DNA from: Spongiibacter nanhainus
Lineage (GTDB): Bacteria > Pseudomonadota > Gammaproteobacteria > Pseudomonadales > Spongiibacteraceae
Reading direction: 5' to 3'
Assembly (NCBI RefSeq): GCF_016132545.1
Contig: NZ_CP066167.1
Coordinates: 2,941,001 to 3,005,000 of the forward strand
DNA: 64,000 nt
This document shows positions 42,538-50,933 of the stretch, in pieces (position 1 is the first letter of the stretch; every line of letters starts with the position of its first letter). Made by a program: the position numbers and the translations under genes. The notes under the pieces are model-generated. The model worked only from the letters and a program-made list of their open reading frames with translations. It did not search any database and was not told where the DNA came from.

Positions 42538-44212
42538 CTTGATATTCCGCCCAGGCCTATGGCAGGCCCTTGCTCTTGCCGGCGCGCTTATCGCCACCGT
42601 GCTGCCCGCTATTGCTGAAACTACAGTGCGAGCCAGTGTCGACCGCCAGCAACTGTCCGCCGACGAAACCCTGACCCTGTCGCTGACGGCAGATTCCATG
42701 TTGTTCTCAGATGAACCGGACGTCTCCGCACTGGAAAACGACTTCCATATCCTCAATCGGCAGCAAAGCAGTCGCACCCATATTATCAATGGTAAAGCCA
42801 ACAGTAGCCGGCAATGGGACTACACGCTGGCTCCAAAACGCGAGGGCACCCTCACCATCCCCGCCCTGCCGATGGGCAAATATCAAACCCGCCCCATTAC
42901 CGTCACCGTGACAGACGCCCCGGCCCGCAGCGCCACGGGTAGCGAACAAGTCTACCTGGAGTCCGACATCACTCCCCGACGGGCTTATGTGCAGTCGCAG
43001 CTGGAATACACCGTGCGGGTGTTTACCTCCGTCAACTTTCTCGACGCGTCATTGGAGTCTCCGGAGTTAGAGGATGCGGTGGTGGAATCGCTGGGGGAAA
43101 ACCGCTACAGCAAGGAAATCAATGGCCGCTACTATCAAGTAATCGAGCGCCGCTATGCGATATTTCCGCAAACCAGCGGCGAGTTGATTGTCCCCGCCCT
43201 AACCCTGCAGGCCAGAGTGGAGAGCTACCGCCAATCGCTCCTGGACCCCGGTCGGCTGGTGGTTAAACGCAGCCCTCGGCATCGGGTCAAAGTCATGGCG
43301 CCCCCCAATAGTTTTGATGGCCCGGTGTGGCTGCCTGCCAAGAGTCTCAGCATTGAGGAAAACTGGAGTCGTGATTTGGGCGAAGTACGGGTCGGCGACT
43401 CCATTACGCGGCGACTGGAAATAAATGCCGAAGGCCTGTTGGGTTCCCAGCTGCCCGACCTACCTGAAACTCAACTGGACGGTGCCAAGCTTTATCCAGA
43501 CCAGCCCAGTATTGATAAAAACACGGTAGACAGCGGTGTGCTGGGACGGCGGGTAGAATCCACCGCGATCATTCCCACCCAACCGGGGGACTACCAATTA
43601 CCCGAAATTCGCATCCCTTGGTGGAACACCGAGACAAGTAAGCAGGAGGTGGCAACCCTGCCCGCCCGCCGTATTACTGTGTTGCCCGCTCTGAGCGACC
43701 ACACCGCAACCGATGCCAGCACCCCCGCCACCCAGACGGGCAATGATGAGCTGACATCCATCACTGCCGCGCCCCAATGGCTTTGGGCTATTTTGGCTCT
43801 GCTTGTGATAAGTAATATCGTCACCCTGGTGCTATTGTGGCGGCGCCGTCATAGCTCTGCTGGCCCGACCCAGAGCGGGACCACCAGCACCGATAGTGAC
43901 AGTGAGAAAGCCTGCTATCAGGCCCTAAAAAAAGCGTGTCGCGACAAGCAAAGTAGTCCGGCGCAATTGCGCTCTAGTCTGCTGAACTGGGCCAGCACCT
44001 ACGTGGGCCGACCATGCTCATTGCACCAGCTGGGTGTAGAGTTGCCGGCGCTGGCCCGGTTTTGCCAGCAACTGGATCAACAGCTGTTCAGCCAAGCCCA
44101 TAGCGATCCAGTGGATAAACGCGCCCTACTGGAGGCCATAGATCGAGTTCGCGCAGAGAAAAACAGCCGGGAAAAAAGTCCGAATACGGCCTTGCCGCCG
44201 CTGTATTCTTAA
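42518..44212 (+). CDS. batD: BatD-like oxygen-tolerance protein
   Basis: A 564-residue exported protein starting at ATG 42518 (a second ATG is 6 nt on), overlapping the end of batB by 20 nt. A signal peptide (LALAGALIATVLPAIAE) is followed by the BatD domain with immunoglobulin-like strands (LTLSLTADSM, YTLAPKREGTLTIPALPMG, VYLESDITPRRAYVQSQLEY). A C-terminal membrane helix (about residues 422-444, WLWAILALLVISNIVTLVLL) is followed by a cytoplasmic helical tail. It is the last gene of the MoxR-Bat operon. An open frame continues upstream to 41855 within batB but lacks a start signal. Confidence 0.91.
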   Translation: MTMLPTNLIFRPGLWQALALAGALIATVLPAIAETTVRASVDRQQLSADETLTLSLTADSMLFSDEPDVSALENDFHILNRQQSSRTHIINGKANSSRQWDYTLAPKREGTLTIPALPMGKYQTRPITVTVTDAPARSATGSEQVYLESDITPRRAYVQSQLEYTVRVFTSVNFLDASLESPELEDAVVESLGENRYSKEINGRYYQVIERRYAIFPQTSGELIVPALTLQARVESYRQSLLDPGRLVVKRSPRHRVKVMAPPNSFDGPVWLPAKSLSIEENWSRDLGEVRVGDSITRRLEINAEGLLGSQLPDLPETQLDGAKLYPDQPSIDKNTVDSGVLGRRVESTAIIPTQPGDYQLPEIRIPWWNTETSKQEVATLPARRITVLPALSDHTATDASTPATQTGNDELTSITAAPQWLWAILALLVISNIVTLVLLWRRRHSSAGPTQSGTTSTDSDSEKACYQALKKACRDKQSSPAQLRSSLLNWASTYVGRPCSLHQLGVELPALARFCQQLDQQLFSQAHSDPVDKRALLEAIDRVRAEKNSREKSPNTALPPLYS

Positions 44213-44221
44213 AGGCCTGGA

Positions 44222-44290
44222 GGCCCTTTCTTGGGGGCTGTAGGCGCTTTATTAAGAGGCTGGGGGCCTTTCTTAAGAGGCTGGGGGCCC
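44222..44290. repeat. Short tandem repeats after batD
   Basis: Two near-identical units, TTAAGAGGCTGGGGGCC at 44252-44268 and again at 44273-44289 (period 21 bp), are preceded by a degenerate third copy beginning about 44228. They fill the gap between the batD stop and the 3' end of the convergent DMT gene. A short GGCCTGGAGGCC hairpin followed by CTTTCTT precedes them and could weakly end transcription. Confidence 0.6.
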
Positions 44291-44297
44291 TGCCGTC

Positions 44298-45179
44298 TTA
44301 AAGTCGGCCTTCAGATTCCCGGCCAACCCGCCACACCAGAACACCGCCAAGGATCACCAATACGCTGCCCACAACGGTTACCGCGTCGGGAACATGGTGC
44401 CATATCAACCAATCCATCAAGCCGCCGAACACCACACCGAAATAGCTAGTGGGCGCCAGCAGTGACGCCGGAACATAGCGGTAGGCCAGGGTATACATAA
44501 CAAAACACAGGTAGGCAACCACCGCGGTGTAGATCATCCCCCACCACGCCTCCGCCGGAATCGGGCGATAGTTGAGAAAAAAGAAAGGCAGGCTGACCGC
44601 AAAGGAGATGGCAAAGTAGTAAAACAGGATTCGGTGTTGGGGCTCGCTCTCCACCAACACCCGGGTGGACACCATCGACAGCGCCAGACCCAGCCCAGAG
44701 GCCAATGCCAGCAAATGCCACACACTGAGTTGGGTAAAGCCCGGCCGCAGAATTGTCATCACCCCGACAAACCCCACTAAAAGCGGTATCCACAACGACC
44801 GGGATATCCGCTGACCAAAACCGACAACAATCAATAGCGGCACCATCAGCGGCGCACTGCTGCGCAACAGAGTGGCCTCTACCAAACTTATCTGGCCCAG
44901 ACAGTAATAGTACAGGTAAAAACAGGCACAGCCGCTGACTCCGCGCAACAGGTGCATGCCAGGACGCTGGGTTTTCAAACTGATAGCACCGTGGCGCAGC
45001 ACCAAAGGCATGATCAGGGCCAGGCTCAGGCCGTACTGAACGGAGATGATTGCCGCGGTATGTACCGTAGCGGACAGATGCTTGGTCATCGCCGAAATAG
45101 TCGAGGACATAAACACCGTAAATACCGACAAGCTGACCCCGATCAGCAGGTCGCGGCTGGTAACCCGACTGTTCTCCAA
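44298..45179 (-). CDS. DMT-superfamily (EamA) inner-membrane transporter
   Basis: About 293 residues with ten membrane segments in two EamA repeats (for example SVQYGLSLALIMPLVLRHGA and VSLPFFFLNY…WWGMIYTAVVAYLCFVMYTL). The frame is open to an ATG at 45377, but the extra 66 residues include a Cys/Arg/Trp-rich segment unlike family members. The TTG at 45179 with GAGG 5 nt before it gives a normal family length. The start is therefore uncertain. EamA proteins export metabolites or amino acids; the substrate cannot be inferred. It is a single-gene unit, convergent with batD and divergent from the DoxX gene. Confidence 0.83.
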   Translation of the reverse strand: MENSRVTSRDLLIGVSLSVFTVFMSSTISAMTKHLSATVHTAAIISVQYGLSLALIMPLVLRHGAISLKTQRPGMHLLRGVSGCACFYLYYYCLGQISLVEATLLRSSAPLMVPLLIVVGFGQRISRSLWIPLLVGFVGVMTILRPGFTQLSVWHLLALASGLGLALSMVSTRVLVESEPQHRILFYYFAISFAVSLPFFFLNYRPIPAEAWWGMIYTAVVAYLCFVMYTLAYRYVPASLLAPTSYFGVVFGGLMDWLIWHHVPDAVTVVGSVLVILGGVLVWRVGRESEGRL

Positions 45180-45376
45180 AGTGACCTCAATAGCGATGCA
45201 ATAGGGAAATAACAGACCGACGCCCCCGGCGCCAGCAAGCTGATCGACCAAACAGGTGGCCATCCACGGTAATGCGGACGCCACTATAGAGAGTCCATCG
45301 CCTGGATGCCAGCGTGTAACGCCGGGCCATCTCGTTCGTCTATTGCCAACACGCCAGCACATGGAGCACTTACACA

Positions 45377-46000
45377 ATGACCCGGATCGCCCACCTCATA
45401 GCGACTATCAACCGGCGCCTAGCTGCCAGCCTGGCACCACTGGACGGCCTGCCGGCCCTGGCCTTGCGGCTCTACCTTGTACCGGTGATGTGGATGGCGG
45501 GCAGCAGTAAGTTGATGCACTTTCAAGATACCGTCAATTGGTTTGGCAATGACGATTGGGGATTGGGACTGCCCTTTCCTACCTTGATGGCGGCCCTGGC
45601 CACCGCGGCTGAGCTGGGTGGAGCACTGTTCCTGGCGGTGGGTCTTGCCACCCGCTGGATTGCCGTTCCCCTGGCGGTCACCATGCTGGTCGCGGCCCTC
45701 ACCGTACACTGGGATAATGGCTGGCAAGCCATTGCCGATCCCAGTGCCCCCTTTGCCAATGAACAGGTCGAGGCCTCCGCCGCCAAGCTAGAGGCCGCTC
45801 GCTCCATTCTCCGAGAACACGGCCACTACGACTGGCTGACCGCCAGCGGCAATTTTGTAATCCTCAACAACGGCATCGAATTCGCGATGACATACTTGCT
45901 TATGTTGCTGGCACTCATCCGTACCGGCGGTGGCCGCTACGTCAGCCTGGATTACTGGCTGGGTCGGCGCTTCCAGGCAGGGCATCAGTGTGCTGACTAA
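45377..46000 (+). CDS. DoxX-family membrane protein
   Basis: A 207-residue DoxX-type protein with four membrane segments. ALALRLYLVPVMWMAGSSKL contains the usual N-terminal helix and small-residue motif; LATAAELGGALFLAVGLATR is the second helix pair with the conserved E-x-x-G. GNFVILNNGIEFAMTYLLML matches the C-terminal part. DoxX proteins are quinone-linked membrane proteins connected to oxidative-stress responses in several bacteria. It lies 121 bp before a sigma factor/anti-sigma pair on the same strand, an arrangement that suggests co-regulation; the link is inference. Confidence 0.86.
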   Translation: MTRIAHLIATINRRLAASLAPLDGLPALALRLYLVPVMWMAGSSKLMHFQDTVNWFGNDDWGLGLPFPTLMAALATAAELGGALFLAVGLATRWIAVPLAVTMLVAALTVHWDNGWQAIADPSAPFANEQVEASAAKLEAARSILREHGHYDWLTASGNFVILNNGIEFAMTYLLMLLALIRTGGGRYVSLDYWLGRRFQAGHQCAD

Positions 46001-46121
46001 TCTGGTGCTGGCTAATTTCGTGCAGACTAGGCCGGTGCCGACTGGGGCTTACGCCGCAGTTGCCTGTTTGTGGGTAAATCCGCCACACTATGGCCAGGAC
46101 TCCCGCACAACGGACAACACG

Positions 46122-46733
46122 GTGCCCAACACTTCACAAGACGCTCTACTCGCTCGCCTGCGGCGTGGTGACAACGAGGCCTTTCGGCAACTCATCGCCG
46201 ATCATCACCCTAAGATGTTGATCGTTGCCCGCTCTATAGTTGGCGACACCTTTGCCGAGGATGTGGTGCAGGAGGCCTGGGCATCGATCTATCGCGCTGT
46301 GGGACGTTTTGAAGGCCGCTCCAGCCTGGCCACCTGGATGTTTCAAATCGTTAGCAACGAGGCCAAATCTCGGTTGCGGCGAGAAAAACGTCAGGTCAGC
46401 TTTGGCGATATCGACGAGGCTGGCGCTACGCTGGACCCCAGCGCCTTCGACGAAAAGGGTCACTGGACCTCCCCCCCCAAGCGCTGGGATATCAATAGTC
46501 CCGAACTGATGTTGCAGGAAGATCAACTGCGGCACTGTATCGAGCACACGCTGACGACCCTGCCCGAAAAGCAAAAGGCCGTGTTTTTATTGAGGGACTT
46601 GGAACAGGTCGCGCTCACCGAAATTGCCGCCCTGTTATCCCTTGCCGAAGGCAACGTCCGGGTATTACTCCACCGCGCCAGATTGCGCCTGATGGACGTC
46701 GTTAATCATTATCAGGAGACAGGAGAATGTTGA
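46122..46733 (+). CDS. ECF-type RNA polymerase sigma factor
   Basis: About 203 residues from GTG 46122. The sigma-70 region 2 is clear (FRQLIADHHPKMLIVARSIV, then EDVVQEAWASIYRAVGRFEG and SSLATWMFQIVSNEAKSRLR), and region 4 follows (LTTLPEKQKAVFLLRDLEQV, LTEIAALLSLAEGNVRVLLH). An in-frame ATG at 45930 would overlap the DoxX gene and is unlikely; the ribosome site before the GTG is weak, so the start is moderate. Its end overlaps the anti-sigma gene by 7 nt. It redirects RNA polymerase to stress promoters when the anti-sigma partner releases it. Confidence 0.88.
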   Translation: MPNTSQDALLARLRRGDNEAFRQLIADHHPKMLIVARSIVGDTFAEDVVQEAWASIYRAVGRFEGRSSLATWMFQIVSNEAKSRLRREKRQVSFGDIDEAGATLDPSAFDEKGHWTSPPKRWDINSPELMLQEDQLRHCIEHTLTTLPEKQKAVFLLRDLEQVALTEIAALLSLAEGNVRVLLHRARLRLMDVVNHYQETGEC

Positions 46734-46993
46734 CGTGCAAAAAGGTCAGCGAGCGCGCCAGCGACGACATTGACGGCCACTACAAAGGTTGGCAAAAGCT
46801 GCAAATCCGTCTTCACCTGATGATTTGTTCACATTGTCGGCGCTTCCGTCGCCACCTCATCCACAGTCGTGACGTGGCCGCTTCCGTCGCAAAACAGCTG
46901 TGGAACAATGACAAGCGCGATAACACCGCGACGATTATGCGGCATATCGAACAAACACAGAGTGATCGTTCGGCCCCAAAAAGGCCAGATTGA
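46727..46993 (+). CDS. Zinc-finger anti-sigma factor (zf-HC2 type)
   Basis: An 88-residue protein with the zinc-binding anti-sigma motif: LTCKK near the start and HLMICSHCRRFRRHL (H-x3-C-x2-C) at about residues 30-44. It has no membrane helix, so it is a soluble ZAS-type anti-sigma factor that could sense redox state through its zinc thiolates. Coupled translation with the preceding sigma factor (7-nt overlap) supports the assignment. The tail after residue 65 is polar and disordered-looking. Confidence 0.86.
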   Translation: MLTCKKVSERASDDIDGHYKGWQKLQIRLHLMICSHCRRFRRHLIHSRDVAASVAKQLWNNDKRDNTATIMRHIEQTQSDRSAPKRPD

Positions 46994-47075
46994 GCACAGC
47001 ATCTGTCAAACCAGGAGACGCGAGACTCCGCACGCCAAATTTGGATGGTGCCTCTGGTGACACTCTCGGATCACT

Positions 47076-48311
47076 CTACGGCGAAGGCATGGTGACACGG
47101 AACTCTGCGCCTTTACCCTCATCACTGACCACATCTAAGCGACCGCCGCTTTCATCCACAATGCGCTTGCAGATTGCCAGCCCCACTCCGGTGCCCGCCA
47201 GCTCCGGATCGCTGTTTAGGCGCTCGAACAAACCGAGGATGCGGGCATGGTATTGTTTGGCGATACCCACCCCATTATCGCGCACATAAAATCCGACCCC
47301 GGCGCCACTGGATGGTAATGGACCAATTTCCACTTTGGGCGTCTCGTGTCCGGCACTAAATTTTATGCCGTTGCCAATCAATTGCAGCATCAATTGTCGA
47401 TAGTGTTCTCTCACCCCGTGTGTGTGCCCCAAAGGCTGATGGTCAATCTGGACACCGGTTTTTCGAACCTCGTCGCCCAACTCATTAAGGACATCCTGTA
47501 ATAAGGTGTCGAGATCGAGATCAACCACTTCTCCCTCTTTGTCGCATTCAGAGTAATTGCGGAGGCCATCCACCATATTCTCAACCCGTTTATTGGCGCC
47601 CAGAATCATCTTTATGCACTGCCGACCTTCTTCGTCCAGGGAGTCTCCAAGCTTGTCGCTCAGCGTTTGCGCATACACTCGCACCGAGCGCAGCGGCTCG
47701 CGCATGTCATAAGCTGTGACTCGTGCGTACTGCCCCAAGACCTCGTTGCTGCGCTCCAGGGACGAGTTGGTTTTTTCCACCAGGGTCCGCATCAAACGCG
47801 CCTCGGCCAGTTCCCGGGTGCGCTGTTCCACCAATTCAGACAAATCATTGGACAGCCGCTCCACTTCTTGCTGCTTGCGCAGGCGCTCGTCGACTTCACT
47901 CTGCAATTGCTGGTTAAGCGCCATCAACTGGCTGTTGCTGGGTATGGCCAGGGCCTTGGGAATAATCGGCCAGATCAACACCGCGGTCCCCAATGACGCC
48001 AACGCCGTAATCAACTTCACCCCGCCACTGAGCCAATAGGCGCCGTGCCAGACGTTGTAGATATTCATCAGGTGCGTCGCCCCACAGGCAAAGATAAACA
48101 GGGCGAACATATAGAACAGCGAGTTGAACTTCAGGTCGTCGCGCTTGCGAACCAGATACACCAGCGCGAATGGGATGGTGAAGTACGAGACGGTGATAAC
48201 CACATCACTGATGACGTGGAGATAAACCAACTCCGGATTCCACAAATAGCAGTGGCCGTGGGGAGGCATCTCCGGCCCAAGCAACCAATCCCAAAATCCC
48301 TTCATTGGCAT
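47076..48311 (-). CDS. Ethylene-receptor-like membrane histidine kinase lacking the phospho-accepting His
   Basis: A 411-residue sensor. The three N-terminal membrane helices match the ethylene-binding domain of plant ETR1: SDVVITVSYFTIPFALVYLV with Asp36, and FALFIFACGATHLMNIYNVW with Cys76 and His80, the copper-liganding Cys/His pair of that family. A coiled coil (about 125-175) leads to a HisKA-like helix in which the usual HDxREPLR motif reads AYDMREPLRSV; the His is replaced by Tyr201 (codon TAT). The ATP-binding domain keeps its N-box-like LIGNGIKFS, the G1 box RDNGVGIA, ILGLFERL and GTGVGLAICKRIV. It probably acts without His autophosphorylation or with a partner kinase. It is a single-gene unit with no receiver nearby. 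Confidence 0.9.
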   Translation of the reverse strand: MPMKGFWDWLLGPEMPPHGHCYLWNPELVYLHVISDVVITVSYFTIPFALVYLVRKRDDLKFNSLFYMFALFIFACGATHLMNIYNVWHGAYWLSGGVKLITALASLGTAVLIWPIIPKALAIPSNSQLMALNQQLQSEVDERLRKQQEVERLSNDLSELVEQRTRELAEARLMRTLVEKTNSSLERSNEVLGQYARVTAYDMREPLRSVRVYAQTLSDKLGDSLDEEGRQCIKMILGANKRVENMVDGLRNYSECDKEGEVVDLDLDTLLQDVLNELGDEVRKTGVQIDHQPLGHTHGVREHYRQLMLQLIGNGIKFSAGHETPKVEIGPLPSSGAGVGFYVRDNGVGIAKQYHARILGLFERLNSDPELAGTGVGLAICKRIVDESGGRLDVVSDEGKGAEFRVTMPSP

Positions 48312-48491
48312 TCCTTTTCATATACCGGCTTTATTAATTTCAGCTGATGAGCTTAGTAGCCCCCTTCAGGCCATCCCTATGTGCTCGTAGTCATCCATTT
48401 TTAGCATACTCACAGTCTCAGAGTAGCAGGAATTCGGTGTTCTACTTATTTCCAGAGTAAATGTTGTTACGCATTGAACACAGAAATCAGA

Positions 48492-50108
48492 TCATTCCAC
48501 TTCACACTTCGCAGGAATATGACTCATAGCGTGTTCCGTCAACGCAGTAATGGTCAATGAGGGGTTTACCCCCAAGTTAGCACCCAGCACCGACCCATCG
48601 CAGATGTACAGGTTGCGGTAACCAAATACCCTTTGGCGATGGTCGATCACCCCCTCCTCTGCGCTCTTGCCCATTGCCGCACCTCCCATACAATGGGCTG
48701 TGGCCGGCAAATTGAACAGAATCTCAGTAATCAGGCTCCCAGCCATACCGCCCAGACGCCGCGCCATTTTCAACGCAAATTCATTGGCCTGGGGAATATA
48801 GGTGGGAATGCGGGGCCCATAACTGACCATGCGCTTGCTAAAGGGCCAATACCAGCGTCGCTGGTAACGCATATCGATATGCCCTTCCAGAGTTTGCATA
48901 CACAGAAAAATGACGGTCTGACGGGCCATGCCAAAGGGCGACAACAGCGGCAATACCTTGCTGGGCTTACGCACCAACAGCAGTAGCACAGTTCGCAACC
49001 AGGTCAGAATGCGCGTCCAGTCGGGGCGCCCTCGGGTCAGTGCCGTCACCAGCAAGCCCATAGCATCGGAGCCCCGGGGATAACGGGTGGCCTCAATATG
49101 GGTATGCTCATCCAGGTAGAAACCCGAACCTATGGCAATACCTCGATCCATCTCCGGTTTACCCGGTAAGCGCACCCCGATCAGGGACTCGGCATTGGTC
49201 CTAACCCGCCGCCCCAACTGATTGGAAATGTTGGGCAATGATCCCCTGTCCCGCAGTTCAAACAATAATTTCTGTGTACCCAGCGACGAGGCGGAAAACA
49301 CCACGCCCTTTACACGCCAGCGCCGACGCCGCCACAAGCCCGGCATCCAGCTGCTTGACGCCGTGGTCACCACGTAGCCCTCACTGCCATCTTTCGCATC
49401 ACCCAGAGGCTTCACATCCACCACTCGGGTTTCGGCAAACACCTGAGCACCCTGGCGCTCGGCCAGGTAGAGGTAGTTTTTGTCCAGGGTATTTTTGGCA
49501 TTGTAGCGACACCCCACCATACAGCCCCCACAACCTATGCAGCTGTTCCGGGCGGGGCCACGGCCTTCAAAGTAAGGGTCGTCATATTGCTGGCCGGGCT
49601 CGTCACCGGGGTCACCAAAAAACACGCCAACCTGGGTGCGGTAATAGCTGTCCTCTCGTCCCATTTCCTTGGCGCCCTCTCTGAGTAACTCATCAGCGGG
49701 ACCGAGGATGCGGTTTTCAGTCACACCAAGCATGCGACGAGCCGTATCGTAGTGACCGGGCATGACCGACTCCCAATCGGTAAGACCCGCCCAGCTTCCC
49801 TCACGCCACACCTTGGGTTTAGGCTGCAGAAGAGTGTTGGCATAGGTGATTGATCCCCCGCCCACAGCGTTGCCATGCAGCACCATGACATGTCGAAACC
49901 AACTGATCTTAAAGAAGCCTCGCCACCCCAAGCTCGGTTGCCACAACCAGCGCCGCAGATTCCAGGTGCTGCTGGGCAACTTATCCGGGTCCCAGCGGCA
50001 GCCCATCTCCATCACCCCAACTGAGTAGCCTTTTTCTGCCAGGCGCAGGGCCGAGACAGCACCGCCAAAGCCGGAGCCCACAATTAAATAGTCAAAATCA
50101 TAGTTCAC
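48492..50108 (-). CDS. GMC-type FAD oxidoreductase (cholesterol-oxidase-like)
   Basis: A 538-residue flavoprotein beginning with the FAD motif YLIVGSGFGGAVSALRLAEK. GNAVGGGSITYANTLLQPKP and NSCIGCGGCMVGCRYNAKNT (a Cys-rich CxxCxxCxxxC region found in this GMC/cholesterol-oxidase branch) follow. Near the C-terminus are TAHCMGGAAMGKSAEEGVID and ANLGVNPSLTITALTEHAMS, the GMC signature with the catalytic His and Asn. No export signal is visible. It likely oxidises a sterol or other secondary alcohol in the cytoplasm. It is divergent from a TetR gene whose promoter region has a nested palindrome, so the pair is probably a repressor and its target. Confidence 0.87.
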   Translation of the reverse strand: MNYDFDYLIVGSGFGGAVSALRLAEKGYSVGVMEMGCRWDPDKLPSSTWNLRRWLWQPSLGWRGFFKISWFRHVMVLHGNAVGGGSITYANTLLQPKPKVWREGSWAGLTDWESVMPGHYDTARRMLGVTENRILGPADELLREGAKEMGREDSYYRTQVGVFFGDPGDEPGQQYDDPYFEGRGPARNSCIGCGGCMVGCRYNAKNTLDKNYLYLAERQGAQVFAETRVVDVKPLGDAKDGSEGYVVTTASSSWMPGLWRRRRWRVKGVVFSASSLGTQKLLFELRDRGSLPNISNQLGRRVRTNAESLIGVRLPGKPEMDRGIAIGSGFYLDEHTHIEATRYPRGSDAMGLLVTALTRGRPDWTRILTWLRTVLLLLVRKPSKVLPLLSPFGMARQTVIFLCMQTLEGHIDMRYQRRWYWPFSKRMVSYGPRIPTYIPQANEFALKMARRLGGMAGSLITEILFNLPATAHCMGGAAMGKSAEEGVIDHRQRVFGYRNLYICDGSVLGANLGVNPSLTITALTEHAMSHIPAKCEVE

Positions 50109-50209
50109 CGCTGCCTACCTCAATCACCATGCCTAACGCCAGGAGGCATCAACGTCTCAAATACCAGCCTGGCTCCGGGCGCCGCAAGAAACTGACTCTC
50201 CGGCGCACT

Positions 50210-50262
50210 ATTTTGACAATGCCAGTTGTCACTTTACTTCTGACAACACGTCATGTCAAAAT
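50210..50262. promoter_or_regulatory. Nested palindrome sharing one dyad, candidate TetR operator
   Basis: Outer arms ATTTTGACA (50210-50218) and TGTCAAAAT (50254-50262) and inner arms GTTGTCA (50225-50231) and TGACAAC (50241-50247) share the same centre, 50236. The site lies immediately before the TetR start and 102 bp before the divergent GMC gene start. TTGACA at 50213 also resembles a -35 element. Two concentric inverted repeats are consistent with two repressor dimers or one dimer with a wide footprint. Confidence 0.72.
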
Positions 50263-50269
50263 TTACGCC

Positions 50270-50905
50270 ATGGACAAAACCGCCCCCCGCCGCTATCGCG
50301 GACAAAGCCCCGACACTCGCCAAGCCCAGCGCCGGCAGCAACTGCTGGATGCCGCCCTAACTGTTATTGGCGAGCGCGGATTTTCATCGATGACAGTGAA
50401 AATGGTGTGCCAAACTGCCGGGCTCACAGAACGCTATTTCTATGAGTCCTTCAGCAATCGCGACGCCCTGCTGGCCGAGCTTTACCAGCAGCAGACCCAG
50501 TCCCTGCGGCACACCATGTACAATGCGCTGGAGAATCCCGTCGCGAATGCTGACCAGTTTGTTCGCAATGGCCTGGGGGCATTTTTTGATTTTGTGCAAC
50601 ACCAACCCGCTGCAGCACGGCTAGTGTTATTTGAAGTGTTGGCGGTCAGCCGGGAGATCGATCAACTTTACTACCAGGCCATGGAAGATTTCGCGGCACT
50701 GGTTCAGCAGTTAGCCCACCGCCAGAATATCGCCACCATTCCACCGCCAGCTGACGAGGACATGGTCTACGCCGGCTTGGTGGGCGCGGTGGTACAGATT
50801 GCCCAGCGCTGGGTACTGGGGGGATATCACCAGCCTCGCAGCGCCGTATTGGAAAGCGCGGTACTCATCTTTGCCGCCACGGCGAATTTCGGCGGCGACT
50901 CTTAA
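50270..50905 (+). CDS. TetR-family transcriptional regulator
   Basis: A 211-residue TetR repressor from ATG 50270: an HTH of about residues 20-66 (LLDAALTVIGERGFSSMTVK, CQTAGLTERYFYESFSNRDA), then a helical ligand-binding domain (VRNGLGAFFDFVQHQPAAAR, YAGLVGAVVQIAQRWVLGGY). Upstream in-frame ATG 50129 lies before the operator and is rejected. It is divergent from the GMC oxidoreductase, and both could be controlled through the nested palindrome. The inducer is presumably the GMC substrate or a relative. Confidence 0.9.
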   Translation: MDKTAPRRYRGQSPDTRQAQRRQQLLDAALTVIGERGFSSMTVKMVCQTAGLTERYFYESFSNRDALLAELYQQQTQSLRHTMYNALENPVANADQFVRNGLGAFFDFVQHQPAAARLVLFEVLAVSREIDQLYYQAMEDFAALVQQLAHRQNIATIPPPADEDMVYAGLVGAVVQIAQRWVLGGYHQPRSAVLESAVLIFAATANFGGDS

Positions 50906-50933
50906 GATCAAATACCAATCTTTAAGCCAGGCC

